Source of the DNA: Gordius sp. MW1
Taxonomy: Eukaryota > Nematomorpha > Gordioida > Gordea > Gordiidae
Assembly (NCBI GenBank): GCA_964036665.1
Contig: OZ038532.1
Coordinates: 12,666,537 to 12,730,536, forward strand
Direction of reading: 5' to 3'
DNA length: 64,000 nucleotides
Position 1 is the first letter of the stretch, and each line of letters begins with the position of its first letter. The notes below the pieces were generated by a model. The model was not told where the DNA came from, ran no database searches, and worked only from the letters and a program-made list of their open reading frames with translations. This document shows, in pieces, positions 20,968 through 33,240 of this stretch. The translations under genes were made by a program, and so were the position numbers.

Positions 20968-23062
20968 TAGAGATGGCAACATGGCGTGAAAATTCCCGTT
21001 TATTCTTGGGAAACTTTCCTGGGGAAAATTAATTTTTCCCTAGTGAAATTTCCCCAATAATAATATGTGCTTTTAAATATTAATTTTATTTTTTATACTA
21101 TCCTCAACTATTCAAATCGTAAAATTTATCATTTTTATCTCTTGAAAAATAATTTCTATCTTTTCGCCTTTTAAAGCATTAAAATGGTTATATCTTTGAA
21201 GATTTTAAATTTGTATACATCGGGATTTAGGTGTAACTAAACATATATTTCGTTTTAAATGAACATTTAGCCATATTTGTTAGCTTTTAAGGCACTAATT
21301 AGGCTTATTTTGAATAATGAACATGCATTTTCTTACTAGATCTAAAATCATAGCTAAGCGCTAACTTACTCATGCACAGTTCGTCTTAAATTAGGCCTTA
21401 TTTATACATTCATATGGGTTGATTGTTAAGTATTTATATTGCAGGGGCAGGAAAATGTATAAAAAAGATATTTTTTTTTGGGGGGGGGGCGACAAAATGA
21501 TGAAATATTGAAATACAAACCATAATTAGTTAAATTTATAGAAAATTTAAATATAAGGGGCAGCCCTCCTTATTTATGGCTAAGCATGTAATTATTAAAT
21601 ATATTCAGTCCAATTCATATTCACTTAAAAGATAAATGCATTTAATAGATAATTCAAAATGTAGATGGCAGTATAAGGGATATTTTTTATTCGGGAATGT
21701 TTATTCTCTCTATTACAGTTTTATTGAAAATTATTCATGGGCCCCCCCCCTAAATGACGGAATTTTTTTTTAATTTGTTTATGTTTTGCACCCCCCCCCC
21801 CCTCTAATAACTTTAAAACGTTTCGCCCTCCCCTAATCCAAAACTGGCTACACCCATTGAAATTTTTAACATAATACTTGTTTATAAAATAAATAATTAA
21901 GGGATAGGCCATATTTATACTCACTGGTCTAATGCACAAAAATTATAATTTAAGCATTATTATATAAGTATATCTATTATATATAACAATATAAAATATT
22001 GTAAATGCATATTAACTTTAATCTAACCTATGTAAGAAAATATATAGGCAGCAATAAAAAATTTGAATTTCATATATTATATGCTTAATATGAAAGAAAA
22101 TATATATGCAGCAATAAAAAGTTAATCTTCATATATTATATGCTTAATATATGTTTTTGCAACCTTCTAAAGCGTTTATAACATGATTAAATATAAAATT
22201 ATTAGTTATAAGCATGCTTTGCAAATTTGAACTACATTTTGAATGGTTGTAGATTCCGTGAGCGATAGACCAGTTGAGCAAATACGATAGGCCATCATTA
22301 TGAACATTTCATAACACCATACTTATAAAAAGAATGAGTAGTGTATTAAATGGATTAATCTAACACCACATTAAGTTAAAATGTTTGCTTTCGTGATTAT
22401 TTTTGTAAATATTTAAAATACATTACATTGAAGAACATATTTAAAATTAACCTCTAGCCATTGTTTTCTTTTGGATTTGTTTTTTTTAATATTTAATAAA
22501 AAAAACGGACCTACACATATCCACACTTTAATAGTGGTAAAAGTGCAGATTTCATTTTTTGAGCAAATAGCTTTAAATGCATGATATAAAATCGGAAAAT
22601 AATTTGTATTAACTCTGTTTGTCACCAAGAAAAACATAATATATTAGTTTTTTGAAACTGATATAATTGATGAATATATATTTATAAAAAAAATAAACAT
22701 ATTAATTGACACCTTTAGCTGAATAATCTAACAAGTGTCTAATTTTGTGAATATATTAACATAAGATGACGCTTTATTGAAATTTATTATTTAAAATTAG
22801 CCATCTCAAGGTAGAAATACTAAGATAACATTTATGGATGATAACAATTTTTAAAACTTGCAATAAATGTAAATTTTTTCACAAATACAACCATTATACT
22901 TTAGTTATTCCTGTATAAGCATTTTATTTTTACGAATCCTCCTCTTAAACATTTTTTTATTAAATAAAATGCCTAAATTCCCCTATTTTAACCGTCATTT
23001 CTCCTAAATTCCCGTTTATTCCCGTATTTCCCCCAAAATTTCCCGGATAAAATCCATCTCTA
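20968..23062. mobile_element. hAT-like non-autonomous element (2095 bp, exact 8-bp TSD)
   Basis: Ends are TAGAGATGGC on the left and CCATCTCTA on the right. The 8-bp duplication CTTGGTAA is exact at 20960-20967 and 23063-23070. Subterminal regions carry repeated TTCCC/GGGAAA motifs on both sides (20989-21055 and 22975-23045), a usual hAT transposase-binding arrangement. No transposase is readable. Inside are G/C runs at 21480, 21743 and 21791, probably a nested MITE, and a 60-bp tandem pair. It begins about 160 bp after the GTP cyclohydrolase stop codon. Confidence 0.82.
22033..22152. repeat. 60-bp tandem pair
   Basis: AGAAAATATATNGGCAGCAATAAAAA starts at about 22035 and again 60 bp later. 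Both copies continue into CATATATTATATGCTTAATAT. A single related copy occurs at 33664-33720, inside the Helitron 5' region. Confidence 0.6.
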
Positions 23063-23070
23063 CTTGGTAA

Positions 23071-23960
23071 TAATTATTTTAAATCGATAACAGCCAGACC
23101 TCAATCAATTTATTAAATTTTGAAATGATTCTATTTCCCAATGCTTTCAAATTAAAGACCTTCTGCTCTCGGGTCGGGCCTAGAAATTAAGGCCGGATAA
23201 AGCCTGTTACAAACCATTTAAAAAAATTTGTTTTAAATAGAACAAAGGTGTATTTTTAAAATGTTTCATTGTATAATTGTTGAATTAATATATTAACATT
23301 ACTTCTCAGCATTTCAAATTTATAAGTGTTTAGAGATACTCCCTTCATACCCTTCAAAAATCTAGAACCTTTAATTAAATTAATTAATATTTAGATAAGC
23401 TTTATAACAAATTTATGATAAAAATTATAAACACTTGTTACAAAATAAAAAAAAAATTAATTAAAAATTATCTTTTTATCAATTTTTTTTATCATATTTC
23501 ACTGAAATTTTCATTCTAATATATTGTTTAAAAGGCAAAAAAGCTATTTTGACAATTAGGTTCCAAATCTAGTTTATTTGGAATATATGGTTTTATGTAT
23601 CCAGCCTACAAGGGCTACTAATTTAAATAAATACACGTCGCCTCTTAAAGAATAACTCATTCCGATGGAAATTATTGATGATCTATTTCCATGTTTACAT
23701 TAGCATTAGTTGTTTTTAAACATTACAATAAAAAATCCAATATTAAACAAAAGCAGAATAAAATTCTGAAATTTTAAGCCCGTTGACTTTAACAGGTCCG
23801 TTGCAGGTCTCTTTTTCAAATTAGGCAAATGACCCTTTTCTCTTAATAATATGATTTAATTAATTTCATAAGAATATATAGCGAAAATGATACTTTTAAA
23901 AACACAATCGAAAAATATCATGTCTCACGTCAAAATAAAATTTCCTAGCACATAAAAATA
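23071..23960. other. AT-rich intergenic stretch
   Basis: No gene is seen. A short GCCCG-type cluster at 23160-23210 resembles those at 8430 and 10530. Otherwise A/T runs. Confidence 0.35.
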
Positions 23961-23974
23961 TTTCAATATATTTA

Positions 23975-24415
23975 TAATGCCTAAAGCTGGAGGCTTAGGC
24001 ATACGCCCAGCTACCTCAATTTCATTAGCAGCCTTTATCTCTTCGTATAAATCCGCCCATTTAATCGACCGATTAATTCCAAGTGAGGATCCAACGTTTG
24101 TACAAGCTCTAGATGTCTGGTCCGCCAACGTCCAGGGACCCACTTCCCCATAACCTCAAGACAAAAGGATTGAGATGCTGGCCTCGTATCGCGCTCCATT
24201 GTTTACCTCTTATCGAGTTGCGACGCCCGCCAGCACTTCAACCTTAAATCTTTGGTTTTCGACTGATCGGGTCACGAGTGGCTAGAAGCTTATCCTAGTT
24301 TAATCTCTGGTTTGATGTTGGAGGATCCAAGCATACTCCATCGCCCTTAGACTAGGAATTCCCTATCCAAAGGAATATTCCTGCCGCAACTGCTCCCAGA
24401 TATATTTTAATTTTA
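23975..24415 (+). pseudogene. Decayed element ORF, possibly C-terminal part of an RT-encoding element
   Basis: The plus frames are less AT-rich than their surroundings. They read GGLGIRPATSISLAAFISS, then SRSIVYLLSS, then SGHEWLEAYPSLISGLMLED, then LRLGIPYPKEYSCRNC, with stops and at least one frameshift. The order GLGIR...AF.SS, GAWL.ALPS, G.LL and LRLG....C..C resembles a C-terminal module often found after reverse transcriptase in invertebrate elements. The assignment rests on memory of that pattern and is weak. No function is claimed. Confidence 0.35.
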
Positions 24416-25214
24416 TTATAGTCGTGGAGTAGTGGTGGAGTTTAGGATTGCCATGAATCGGCAATTTGCGACCCGAAATAATGAGCCATACCCTCGGTAT
24501 ATGCAGTATCGATTAATTTTGGGGTTTACTCTACCGCGCCTATATTATAAAGGGGAGAGAGGGAAATTAATTTTTTTTAATATTTCTATACCAAAAATGA
24601 GTATGTCTCCTTTATTATAAATTCGTATCAATAACAATTAAAAAACTGGTAGTACATATATTTTGGTAAATATTTATTATTTAATTAATGGTTAATAAAA
24701 TGTTTTTGAATCATTTTACTTTGTCTTAAATATTTCAAGCTTGTATCATCGCGTGAATTTACATCCTATAAAGATTTTTTTAAAAAAGTATAAAATGTTA
24801 CTAATTTTTCTTTAAGAAGTGAAAAAAGTTGTTAAATTAATACTAAACAAACCCAAATATATAAAATATCAATATTCATTAAATAAAATTTTACAGCATT
24901 ACTTATTTCATAAGTTATAATTCCAAAATGCACGAGTGCTATGCAATTTATGGGCTCGCTTTTTGTTGTCCGTCCATCCAACATTCTTAATTGCGGTTCG
25001 ATACCCGGAGAGGGCAAATTTTTTATCTTTTTTAAATTAAATTAATATATTGTTCTTGTCAATACCATTTAATTTTTAAATATTTGTATAAATTAATAAT
25101 TAACTAATAATTTTGCATTTTATACCCCCCTATAGGAATTCTCGCCCCTTCCCACCCTTAAATTGCATAGCAAATATGCCACGTTTATACGGAGTATAGA
25201 TGAGTCGTTCCCCT
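24416..25214. other. Intergenic stretch without recognised gene
   Basis: AT-rich. A GGTTCGATACC motif at about 24993-25003 looks like a pol III B box, but no tRNA cloverleaf or clear SINE could be built around it. Confidence 0.3.
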
Positions 25215-25223
25215 TTCCCTTCC

Positions 25224-25537
25224 GGCCAATGTTACACGATCCAAATTATTGTACTGTATAAACGATCTGACATTCCATTTTCTTATTCGATTCAAAGTAA
25301 GTAATTATGTATCTTGAACCTAAAATGACTTAACCCTAACCCTACAAAACCTGCCCTTGCGAGACCGAAATCACAATATGAAAACATGAGTAAGAAATTT
25401 TGTTTATTTCTTACGATTTGTGTTTTTCCGAATGCGAAAAACACAAATCGGCGCTTCGTTATTTTTTGGATCGAATAAGAAAATGGAATGTCAGATCGCT
25501 TATACAGTACAAGAATTTGGATCGTGTCACATTGGTC
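25224..25537. mobile_element. Mutator-like MITE, copy B (314 bp, 9-bp TSD)
   Basis: Starts GGCCAATGTTACACGATCC and ends ATCGTGTCACATTGGTC. The 9-bp duplication TTCCCTTCC is exact at 25215-25223 and 25538-25546. It is copy A (3589-3908) in inverted orientation, with two instead of three GGGTTA units in the middle. Short open frames inside it are accidents of the inverted repeats. Confidence 0.85.
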
Positions 25538-25546
25538 TTCCCTTCC

Positions 25547-26156
25547 CTCCTTCCCCTTTCCACGAAGGCCCGAGTTTTTATAAATACATGTATCCGCCAT
25601 ATTTTCTATTAAAAAATCAGAGAAAATCGAAAATATCGTTTTACTAAGATGTTTATAGCTTAAACGCAAAATTTTCGCTATTCTTGACTATTTCACCCCC
25701 ACCCCTTTTATACTACTTTTGCAAAGAAAAAAATCAATAATTAAATCATTGAAAAGGTTACGCTAGGCACATAGGCTCTGCCCAGTGTAACCTATAGGTG
25801 ACGTTCAACTTTAAGGCAAATTTTAAAGTCTTTAAAGTATTCATATGAATTTGAAATAACTATCAATATGTCGAAAAAATTATATTTTATTATGTAAGAT
25901 AGGTTACAAAAACTCATTGTTCAGTGTACAAAAAATTAAATAAAAGAAGGCAGGTCGGAATTGCGAGTTTTACGATTTTTGAACGGTTAAAATTTAAGAA
26001 TTAATGAAGAAAAAGTGATAACTTTTAAGAGATTTATTGTCAACAGGAATATTAGAGGGAGTTAAAAAATAATTATAATTATTATAATAATATTTCGTCC
26101 TATTCAAGGACATCTTCAGATTATAACAAAATTAAATTGATAAATAAAATAATACA
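25547..26156. other. AT-rich stretch, 3' region of the Penelope-like element
   Basis: No gene is seen. The last 100 or so bases probably belong to the 3' UTR of the Penelope-like element that is read on minus from here. Confidence 0.35.
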
Positions 26157-26500
26157 TTAAATGGAATGTTCTAAAGGTAGGTTAATATTATAATGTAAGA
26201 ATGGATACAGGTTTTCTTTACCCATATCTTCATTGAGTGTTGGGCGTAATCTTCTAATGAAGAAGGATTCTAAGGTTTTCCTTTCAAAGTAAGTTTCGGT
26301 ATTAATTAAAATGGTTGTTTTCAAATTATTTTTGTGATTCTGTTGCATTAAATGATTAGAAATAGCGGTTAAATTAGCGTTTAAGCGATACAATGCCGCT
26401 AGATGTTCCCTTAGTCGCATTCTAAAGTTTCTTTTTGTTTCCCCAATATAAAAATATTGCATTGATTACAAGTTATTTTATATATTAGGTTGTTAGTAGT
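26157..26500 (-). pseudogene. GIY-YIG endonuclease domain of the Penelope-like element
   Basis: The frame reads ITCNQCN, then FYIGETKRNFRMRLREHLA, the YIG half of the GIY-YIG nuclease with its conserved Arg. Next come ISNHLMQQNH (the conserved H of the linker), TYFERKTLESFFI with the catalytic Glu, then LNEDMG near the end. The CxxC before the nuclease is usual for Penelope proteins. The domain nicks target DNA. It has a normal length and the natural stop at 26157. Confidence 0.82.
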
Positions 26501-27620
26501 AGGAGGTGATTGGTAATTATTCTGTATAATATTTAATAAAGATCTGTTGGGTTTCTGACTTATTATAATGTTGTTTATATTATTGTTTCGTAAAATGTGT
26601 TTTATGATTCGTATGAAACGATAAGGAATATATTGATGGTGTGGAAAAGTTATAAAAACTTTATCATGATTAGTGTGTGTTGTTTTAGGATTAAAACATT
26701 ATATAAGATATCAGAAAATAAGTGAAAAGAATATTTTAGTATACTAAACGTCTCAAAATTTCCTTATTTAATGCTTCAGGAGAGGATGATAAATTGATTG
26801 CCCTATTTAAAAGCCAACGTAAAGTATTGACTTCTAAATTAAAAGGTGTGAAACTATTATAAGGAATGTAATTACAACGTGATTCGGTAGGTTTATGATA
26901 AACTTGAGTATAAAAGAAGGATTGATTTTTAGTGACTAAAACATCTAAAAAAGGTAGACACTGATGATTCTAGTTCAAATAAACTGAATATTAGGGTGAA
27001 AGGAATTTAATAAATTTAAAAATTGATTTAAATCATCTTCTATGTTCAAATTCCAAATTGCAAATATGTCGTCTACATATCTAGTCCAAAAAGATGGGAA
27101 AAGTGGAGATTTTGATAATTCGTTTTCTAAGTGGCATAAATAAATGTTTGCCAAAACGGGAGCAAAGGCATGCCCATGGCACAGCCATCGATTTGATCAT
27201 AATTTTCCGAATTGATTTGGAAATTTTTCTTTGTACAGAAATATAACAGATCCTTAAAAATATCTTCAGAAAATGGTAATGTCCCGTTTTCTTTTAACTT
27301 AGATACGCAAAGATTGATTGTTTCGGAAATAGGAATTTGTGTAAAAAGGTTTTTAACATCAAAACTAATCATGTATGCATTAGGCGGAAGTTGGATTGAT
27401 CTGAGACGTGATGTAAAATCAAGTGAATTTTTAATCGAGTATTTGTTTTTAGAGAGAGGTGATAAGAATTTAATTAAATACTTTGAGAGATTGTAATTGT
27501 ACGCGTTATAAGTTGACATGATTGGTCTTAGAGGTATATTAGGTTTGTGTATTTTAGGTAATCCGTATAATTGTGGGGTTCGAGAACATGAGGATCTCAC
27601 GTAATTATATTCCTCCTTGG
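26500..27620 (-). pseudogene. Penelope-like reverse transcriptase core, broken
   Basis: 27127-27600 is open and reads PQLYGLPKIHKPNIPLRPIM, the PLE RT hallmark (LYGLPKIHK), then MISFDVKNLFTQIPI (catalytic D of motif A) and QIDGCAMGMPL (G.aMG.pl, motif B). After a frame change, FWTRYVDDIFAIWN carries the catalytic YVDD at plus positions 27068-27079. The thumb follows in fragments to about 26700. The RT would prime cDNA at the target; frameshifts exclude function here. Confidence 0.82.
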
Positions 27621-28410
27621 TTAAGAGATTTTATGAAATAAACTGATTAAAACTTTATTTAGTGCTTTTTCTCGTGTTTGTGTGGGGTCCTTATTTAATT
27701 TAATAAAATGGGTTTTATCATTTAAAATTTCTAACATTTTTGTCATATATTCTTCCGTATCCATTAAAACCATTTTTCCACCTTTATCAGCTCTAGTGAT
27801 TTTTACATCTTTGTTCATTTTGATTTTCTTAATGAGATTTGAATATATTTTTTCTTTCGAATTTTGTTTTTGAATTCTAATTTTATTCAACTTATGTCCT
27901 ATGTGTGTGTTTAGGTCTTCCAAAATCTTGTCATTATCAGGTTGTGTTTGTTTTATTGTCTGATAATTTTTCCACACTGTTTATCGTTGAGTTAGTGGAA
28001 ACGTTTTTTTTTGTTTAAAATTATATTTGGGACCTAGGTTAAGGAGGTCAATTGTCTTTTGATCTAATAAGTTACTCGAAAGGTTAATATATTTGTCAAA
28101 ATTATGAGTATCAGCTTGTTTTGAGCTTTCAACAAAAGAGCATGGTTTTGAATTAGGGGTAATAGTGCGTAATGTTCGGGAAAGGTTATTAATATTATCG
28201 GATTTATTTCGAAATTTTAAAAGATTTTGAAGTGAACTTTCTTTGGTAGTGTGTTGAAGTTTCTTAATGTTAGTGGTTGTTTGTTTTAAAAAGAGATTTT
28301 TTAATTTATTCTTTAGTTTTTGAGTTACATTATACATGAGGTTGAAAGATAAAAGGTTTATACTGGTGTTAATATAGTTATATAGTTTTAGTTTATCATT
28401 ATTAATTGTA
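27621..28410 (-). pseudogene. N-terminal half of the Penelope-like ORF (downstream of Helitron)
   Basis: Two open pieces (about 27981-28410 and 27621-27977) read through a region rich in K/N with RFRNKSD-type sequence, then ITRADKGGKMVLMDTEEY. That last motif (ADKG....VV.....Y) marks the start of the PLE reverse transcriptase. The apparent start MAKQRLPGSS at 28442 is not part of the PLE: it is read from the Helitron 3' terminus. Confidence 0.7.
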
Positions 28411-29392
28411 CTAGATGAACCCGGCAAACGTTGTTTTGCCATTTACCCGGGTGTATTAGCAGAACATATATCATCTCATAGATAAATTTCAATAGATTAA
28501 GAATATATCAAATATAATTGGTAAGTGTTTAGTATGCAAAAATTTTTAAACAGATAAATAAAGAGGGTCCAAGGCCCAGGCCCACTTTAATTTATTTAGC
28601 CACGCAAGAGGGATTTCTTTCTTTCATCTTCATAAAATATGTATTTTTATAATCACGCAGAAGGGGACACGACCGTCCTATAATAATAATAATTGACGTG
28701 AAAAATACGCAAAAAAATGACTTTGATTTAACATGGGCGTACGCAGGTTTTGAATTAGGGTGAGGCAGAATTAAAAAAAAAATTTCCTGACACCAAAAAA
28801 AAATAATTTAAAAATTTTTTAGCGAGCAAAAAAAAGGTCTCGACATCCAAAAATTGTCCTTACCAAAAAATTTCCTGAGGGCAAAAAAAGGTCATCGACT
28901 ATCCAAAATTTTGGCAGTGGCTAATTAGGGAGGGGCAATGACTAATTAAGAAAGGGCAGTGACTAATTGGGGGGGGCAAAACATATTTTTTTTTAATTTT
29001 TAAGGTTTTTTGTATTGAAATTTTTTTTTATTTTAAATTAGGGGGGGGGCAGCCCCCCCCCTCTGCGTAAGCCCATGTAATTTAATGTTTTAAATCGTAA
29101 AAAGTTTCCATTTTCCACAGCATATGACTACATTTATCACAACACCACCTACACGCATGCTGCACATGCACACACATAGTTTCATTTAGATACGCAAGAT
29201 TGACGATTTATTAAACGTATAAAACAAAATATCTCGAAAACTACTGGACCAATTGTCTCGAACAAATCTTAAAACATGCTCCGGAGTGTCAGGAATAAAG
29301 TGTAAAATTTTGAGCCAAATCGGTCTGGTAGTTTTCCAAAATTGGTGGCGGCATACACACAAACATACATAGTTTCATTTTTATATATAAGA
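28411..29392 (-). mobile_element. Inner (downstream) non-autonomous Helitron segment
   Basis: 5' end TCTTATATATAAAAATG at 29392, 3' hairpin and CTAG at 28440-28411. 982 bp long, 346 of which are a later hAT MITE. No coding sequence. It probably relies on Rep-helicase from full Helitrons. It cuts the neighbouring Rep frame. Confidence 0.7.
28732..29077. mobile_element. hAT-like MITE with poly-G/C (346 bp, 8-bp TSD 7/8)
   Basis: Ends CATGGGCGTACGCAG and CTGCGTAAGCCCATG are inverted. Flanks TGATTTAA (28724-28731) and TAATTTAA (29078-29085) match at 7 of 8. A hairpin-like G run facing a C run lies at 29041-29061. Nested in the inner Helitron segment. Confidence 0.75.
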
Positions 29393-30501
29393 TATTGTCA
29401 GTGTTGTATTAAGTGGTTGCGCCGCTCTTTGCATAGCGTTCTCTTCCGTGAAGTAGACACGTTGGCCATTTTCCAGGTGAACGGCGAGATGTACAAAACT
29501 TGGATAGCGTTCGTGAATAGGGAACCCGAGAATGCGCCAGACAGCTTCATTACTGCTGATGTAACGTCCCATTTGAAATTGTGTGATTTCATCGGCTTGC
29601 GTATTAGTAAGTCCAAAAATTGCCATATCACTGCCTTTGGTGACGTATTTGCAGATGTATTTTATAGACTTCACTGAATTGCAATACTCCACGTTTATGT
29701 GGACCTTGAACATTTTTGAAAGCAACGGAGTGTAAGGGACGATCCATCTATTGTCGATTTCTACGGGAACAGTTTTTGATGGTGAATCTATGACCTCCAT
29801 CGTTTGGATTACGGCGTCTATACAGCGGATAGCCGTCGCCACCAGTTTTAGTTTCTCGGCTCATTTCTCTTGGATATGGTGCATTTTCCCTCTTTCATAC
29901 ATGGTGAATCTCTATTTATTGCTCCGCAGGGTCCATGAATCATATGACGACTAATGATTTCAAATAGTAGCGGATCTTCTTGCGGATCGGGCAGTTTAGC
30001 CGATATAATATTATCAATATGAGTGGAAAAATTGTGTCCTTCAGCCAAATTAGGATGTGAGCGTGTGGTAAGCCTCTTTTTTGCCATTCTATGGAATATA
30101 GCCAGCAGGTAGTTTCTCCGTAAATGTGATCTTTGGTGATGACATCGATGAGGCGCATAAGTTTTTGCCTGAAAACTCTGGCGGTGAGATCATGTCGCTG
30201 AGATGATGCTTGGCCTGCCAAAAGCAACTGAGTGATCTCAGTCCAAGCCGGATTGCAGGTGAAGGTAATAAAAAGATGTGGACATCCGTATTTGCGCACA
30301 TATGTCATCGCATGTGTATATTCATGCATGTGTCTAGGACTGCCGGTATACGTAGCTGGAAGTATGACCATTTGTCCAACATTGCTTGCGTGACCATCAT
30401 GTTCGATTGCATCTCGCAAGTGAATAAAATTTTCGGCACGGAGTAACCTCTGATTATGACGGATGAAAAGAAGTCGTGCGCTCTCGATTTTTGCATACAT
30501 A

Positions 30502-33043
30502 TCGACAATGTATTGGTGGAATAGGTGCCAGCACTTCAAGATGTGGTTGTATTGCTCTCTAATCATTATGCGATATGCATAAAAATCCATAGAAGACACC
30601 TGTAAGAGAAAGAAATTCAGTAGATTAAGATCACATATTATCATTTTCGCTAGAACATCGTATAACAAAGAGTATAACATTCACCTTTTTTGTTGTCGCG
30701 GCCCCTGAATCAGGATTAATTTGCATCACATTAAAGTGGTATCCGTCTTCTCCTTGCCAAAATAGTATGGGATATTGAAGGGCATCATATGATCTGTGTT
30801 GCATCAATACTTTGCAGATTTTCATCCCTTCTGGAGATAATGATATCTCGACGATCAAATTCTATTCCGACCATTACGATTGCCACTTCATCGATTGTTG
30901 GTGATTAAAGCATCTCTCATGTGCGCCTGATGGTGTTCTATCTGCTTTTATTACTATTTTCTAATCATCCGTTGGCATTCGCTCTAATGCGATTTTGAAT
31001 AATTTAATTAAATGATTTTTGTTGTGGAATAAATGTTGCAAGTCTCTGATGATATCACGTTTGACTCATGCATTAATCACACAACGTCGATCAGCCTCCG
31101 TATCGCCCATGAAATAAATTTGCAGAATCCTTTGCTCGACATCTGATAATGGTAGAAGGGAACCGATTTGATGGTAAATTTGTATTTGTACTTTAAATGT
31201 GGGCATGTAACCTCCATCATTCAAAATTTTCGTTGCTCCGAACGATGTCATTTGGAAGCATGCGTTGTACTTGCGAATGTGTTGAAGGAAGTGTTTGGAC
31301 AATGTATTAGTTCCAGATACATAAGATAAGAGCGGTTCAGGTGGATCAACTAGAGGTGGCAAATTGACTTTGCCATTCGAACAACACATTCCAGGATTTT
31401 CTTTAGGGAACCGCAAAGCACGACAATGCAAACACATCGTATCCATTTGGCCAATCATGACATTGGGGTGCATGCTGTAATCAAATGCTACATCATAATG
31501 AAACGCTGTTAATTTCAAACTGGCTCGCGAACTATATATTGAGCGTCTGTATCGTGAGCGCATATTGTTTAGTCTTTCGATTCGCTCTTCAGCTGATTCG
31601 GTAGCTCGTGAAGTTGTGGCATGTGAGTGTTTAGTGGCTAGTCTTTCGATTCGCTCTTCAGCTGATTCGGTAGTTCGTGAAGTTGTGGCTCGTAAGCGTT
31701 GAGTGGCGAGTCTTTCGATTCGCTCTTCAGCTGATTCGGTAGCTCGTGAAGTTGTGGCTTGTGAGCGTTAAGTCGACAATGTATTGGTGGAATAGGTGCC
31801 GACACTTCAAGATGTGGTTGTATTGCTCTCTAATCATTATGCGATATGCATAAAAATCCATAGAAGACACCTGTAAGAGAAAGAAATTCAGTAGATTAAG
31901 ATCACATATTATCATTTTCGCTAGAACATCGTATAACAAAGAGTATAACATTCACCTTTTTTGTTGTCGCGGCCCCTGAATCAGGATTAATTTGCATCAC
32001 ATTAAAGTGGTATCCGTCTTCTCCTTGCCAAAATAGTATGGGATATTGAAGGGCATCATATGATCTGTGTGTTGCATCAATACTTTGCAGATTTTCATCC
32101 CTTCTGGAGATAATGATATCTCGACGATCAAATTCTATTCCGACCATTACGATTGCCACTTCATCGATTGTTGGTGCATTAAAGCATCTCTCATGTGCGC
32201 CTGATGGTGTTCTATCTGCTTTTATTACTATTTTGTAATCATCCGTTGGCATTCGCCCTATGCGATTTTAAATAATTTAATTAAATGATTTTTGTTGTGG
32301 AATAAATGTTGCAAGTCTATGATGATATCACGTTTGACTCCTGCATTAATCCCACAACGTCGATCAGCCTCCGTATCGCCCATGAAATAAATTTGCAGAA
32401 ACCTTTGCTCGACATCTGATAATGGTAGAAGGGAACCGATTTGATGGTAAATTTGTATTTGTACTTTAAATGTGGGCATGTAACCTCCATTATTCAAAAT
32501 TTTCGTTGCTCCGAACGATGTCATTTGGAAGCATGCGTTGTACTTGCGAATGTGTTGGAGGAAGTGTTTGGACAATGTATTAGTTCCAGATACATAAGAT
32601 AAGAGCGGTTCAGGTGGATCAACCAGAGGTGGCAAATTGACTTTGCCATTCGAACAACACATTCCAGGATTTTCTTTAGGGAACCGCAAAGCACGACAAT
32701 GCAAACACATCGTATCCATTTGGCCAATCATGACATTGGGGTGCATGCTGTAATCAAATGCTACATCATAATGAAACGCTGTTAATTTCAAACTGGCTCG
32801 CGAACTATATATTGAGCGTCTGTATCGTGAGCGCATATGGTTTAGTCTTTCGATTCGCTCTTCATCTGATTCGGTAGCTCGTGAAGTTGTGGCTTGTGAG
32901 CGTTTAATGGCTAGTCTTTCGATTCGCTCTTCAGCTGATTCGGTAGCTCGTGAAGTTGTGGCTCGTAAGCGTTGAGTGGCTAGTCTTTCGATTCGCTCAG
33001 TCAGCTGATTCGGTAGCTCGTGAAGTTGTGGCTCGTAAGCGTT
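30502..33043. repeat. 1.27-kb direct tandem duplication inside the Helitron Rep gene
   Basis: TCGACAATGTATTGGTGGAA starts at 30502 and again at 31773, a period of 1271 bp. The two units are almost identical base for base over their unique parts. Unit 2 carries six copies of the 69-bp repeat and unit 1 three. The high identity means the duplication is recent relative to other decay here, or an assembly artefact. Confidence 0.85.
31570..31771 (-). repeat. 69-bp (23-residue) coding repeats, array 1 (3 copies)
   Basis: TAGTCTTTCGATTCGCTCTT starts at 31570 and 31639, with a variant at 31708, exactly 69 bp apart. On minus each encodes a charged unit of the type SRATESAEERIERL. Such repeats sit at the N-terminus of many animal Helitron proteins. 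Confidence 0.8.
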
Positions 33044-33240
33044 GAGTGGCTAGTCTTTCGATTCGCTCTTCAGCTGATTCGTTAGCTCGTGAAGTTCTGG
33101 CTCGTAAGCGTTGAGTGGCTAGTCTTTCGATTTGCTCTTCAGCTGATTCGTTAGCTCGTGAAGTTGTGGTTCGTGAGCGTTTAGTGGCTAGTCTTTCGAT
33201 TCGCTCTTCAGCTGATTCGGTAGCTCGTGAAGTTGTCCCT
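32843..33240 (-). repeat. 69-bp (23-residue) coding repeats, array 2 (6 copies)
   Basis: Starts at 32843, 32912, 32981, 33051, 33120 and 33189. All steps are 69 bp except one of 70, which shifts the frame once. Minus-strand translation reads ATQRLRATTSRANESAEERIERL-type units, likely a basic/acidic helical spacer. Confidence 0.82.

Larger units (their letters stand above)
29393..33240 (-). pseudogene. Helitron Rep (HUH) protein, with internal duplication, helicase missing
   Basis: From 33240 on minus: 23-residue repeats, then the Helitron_like_N region (AFHYDVAFDYSMHPNVMIGQMD..C..C and LPPLVDPPEPL), then MDFYAYRIMIREQYNHILKC. Next is the Rep nuclease: SPRHMHEYTHAMTYVRKYG and FITFTCNPAWTEI. 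The metal-binding HUH motif appears as GLPHAHILIWL, and ICKYVTKGSDMAIF lies near the cut. Rep nicks and joins DNA in rolling-circle transposition. The part from the N-repeats to DFYAYR exists twice in tandem. Frameshifts occur, and the Pif1-like helicase is absent because the frame ends at 29393. An intron-like GT...AG of about 94 bp splits ATTKK from SSMDFYAYR in both copies. Confidence 0.82.

Noticed and set aside
24960-25020. tRNA or tRNA-derived SINE around a GGTTCGATACC motif
   Set aside because: No A box at the right spacing, no acceptor or anticodon stems could be paired, and no poly(A) tail or target duplication was seen.
25292-25669. Minus-strand 125-residue frame and opposing plus frames
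   Set aside because: They lie largely in the inverted repeats of the Mutator-like MITE.
28415-28442. MAKQRLPGSS as the start of the Penelope protein
   Set aside because: These codons are the Helitron 3' hairpin read as protein. The real PLE frame continues from 33948.
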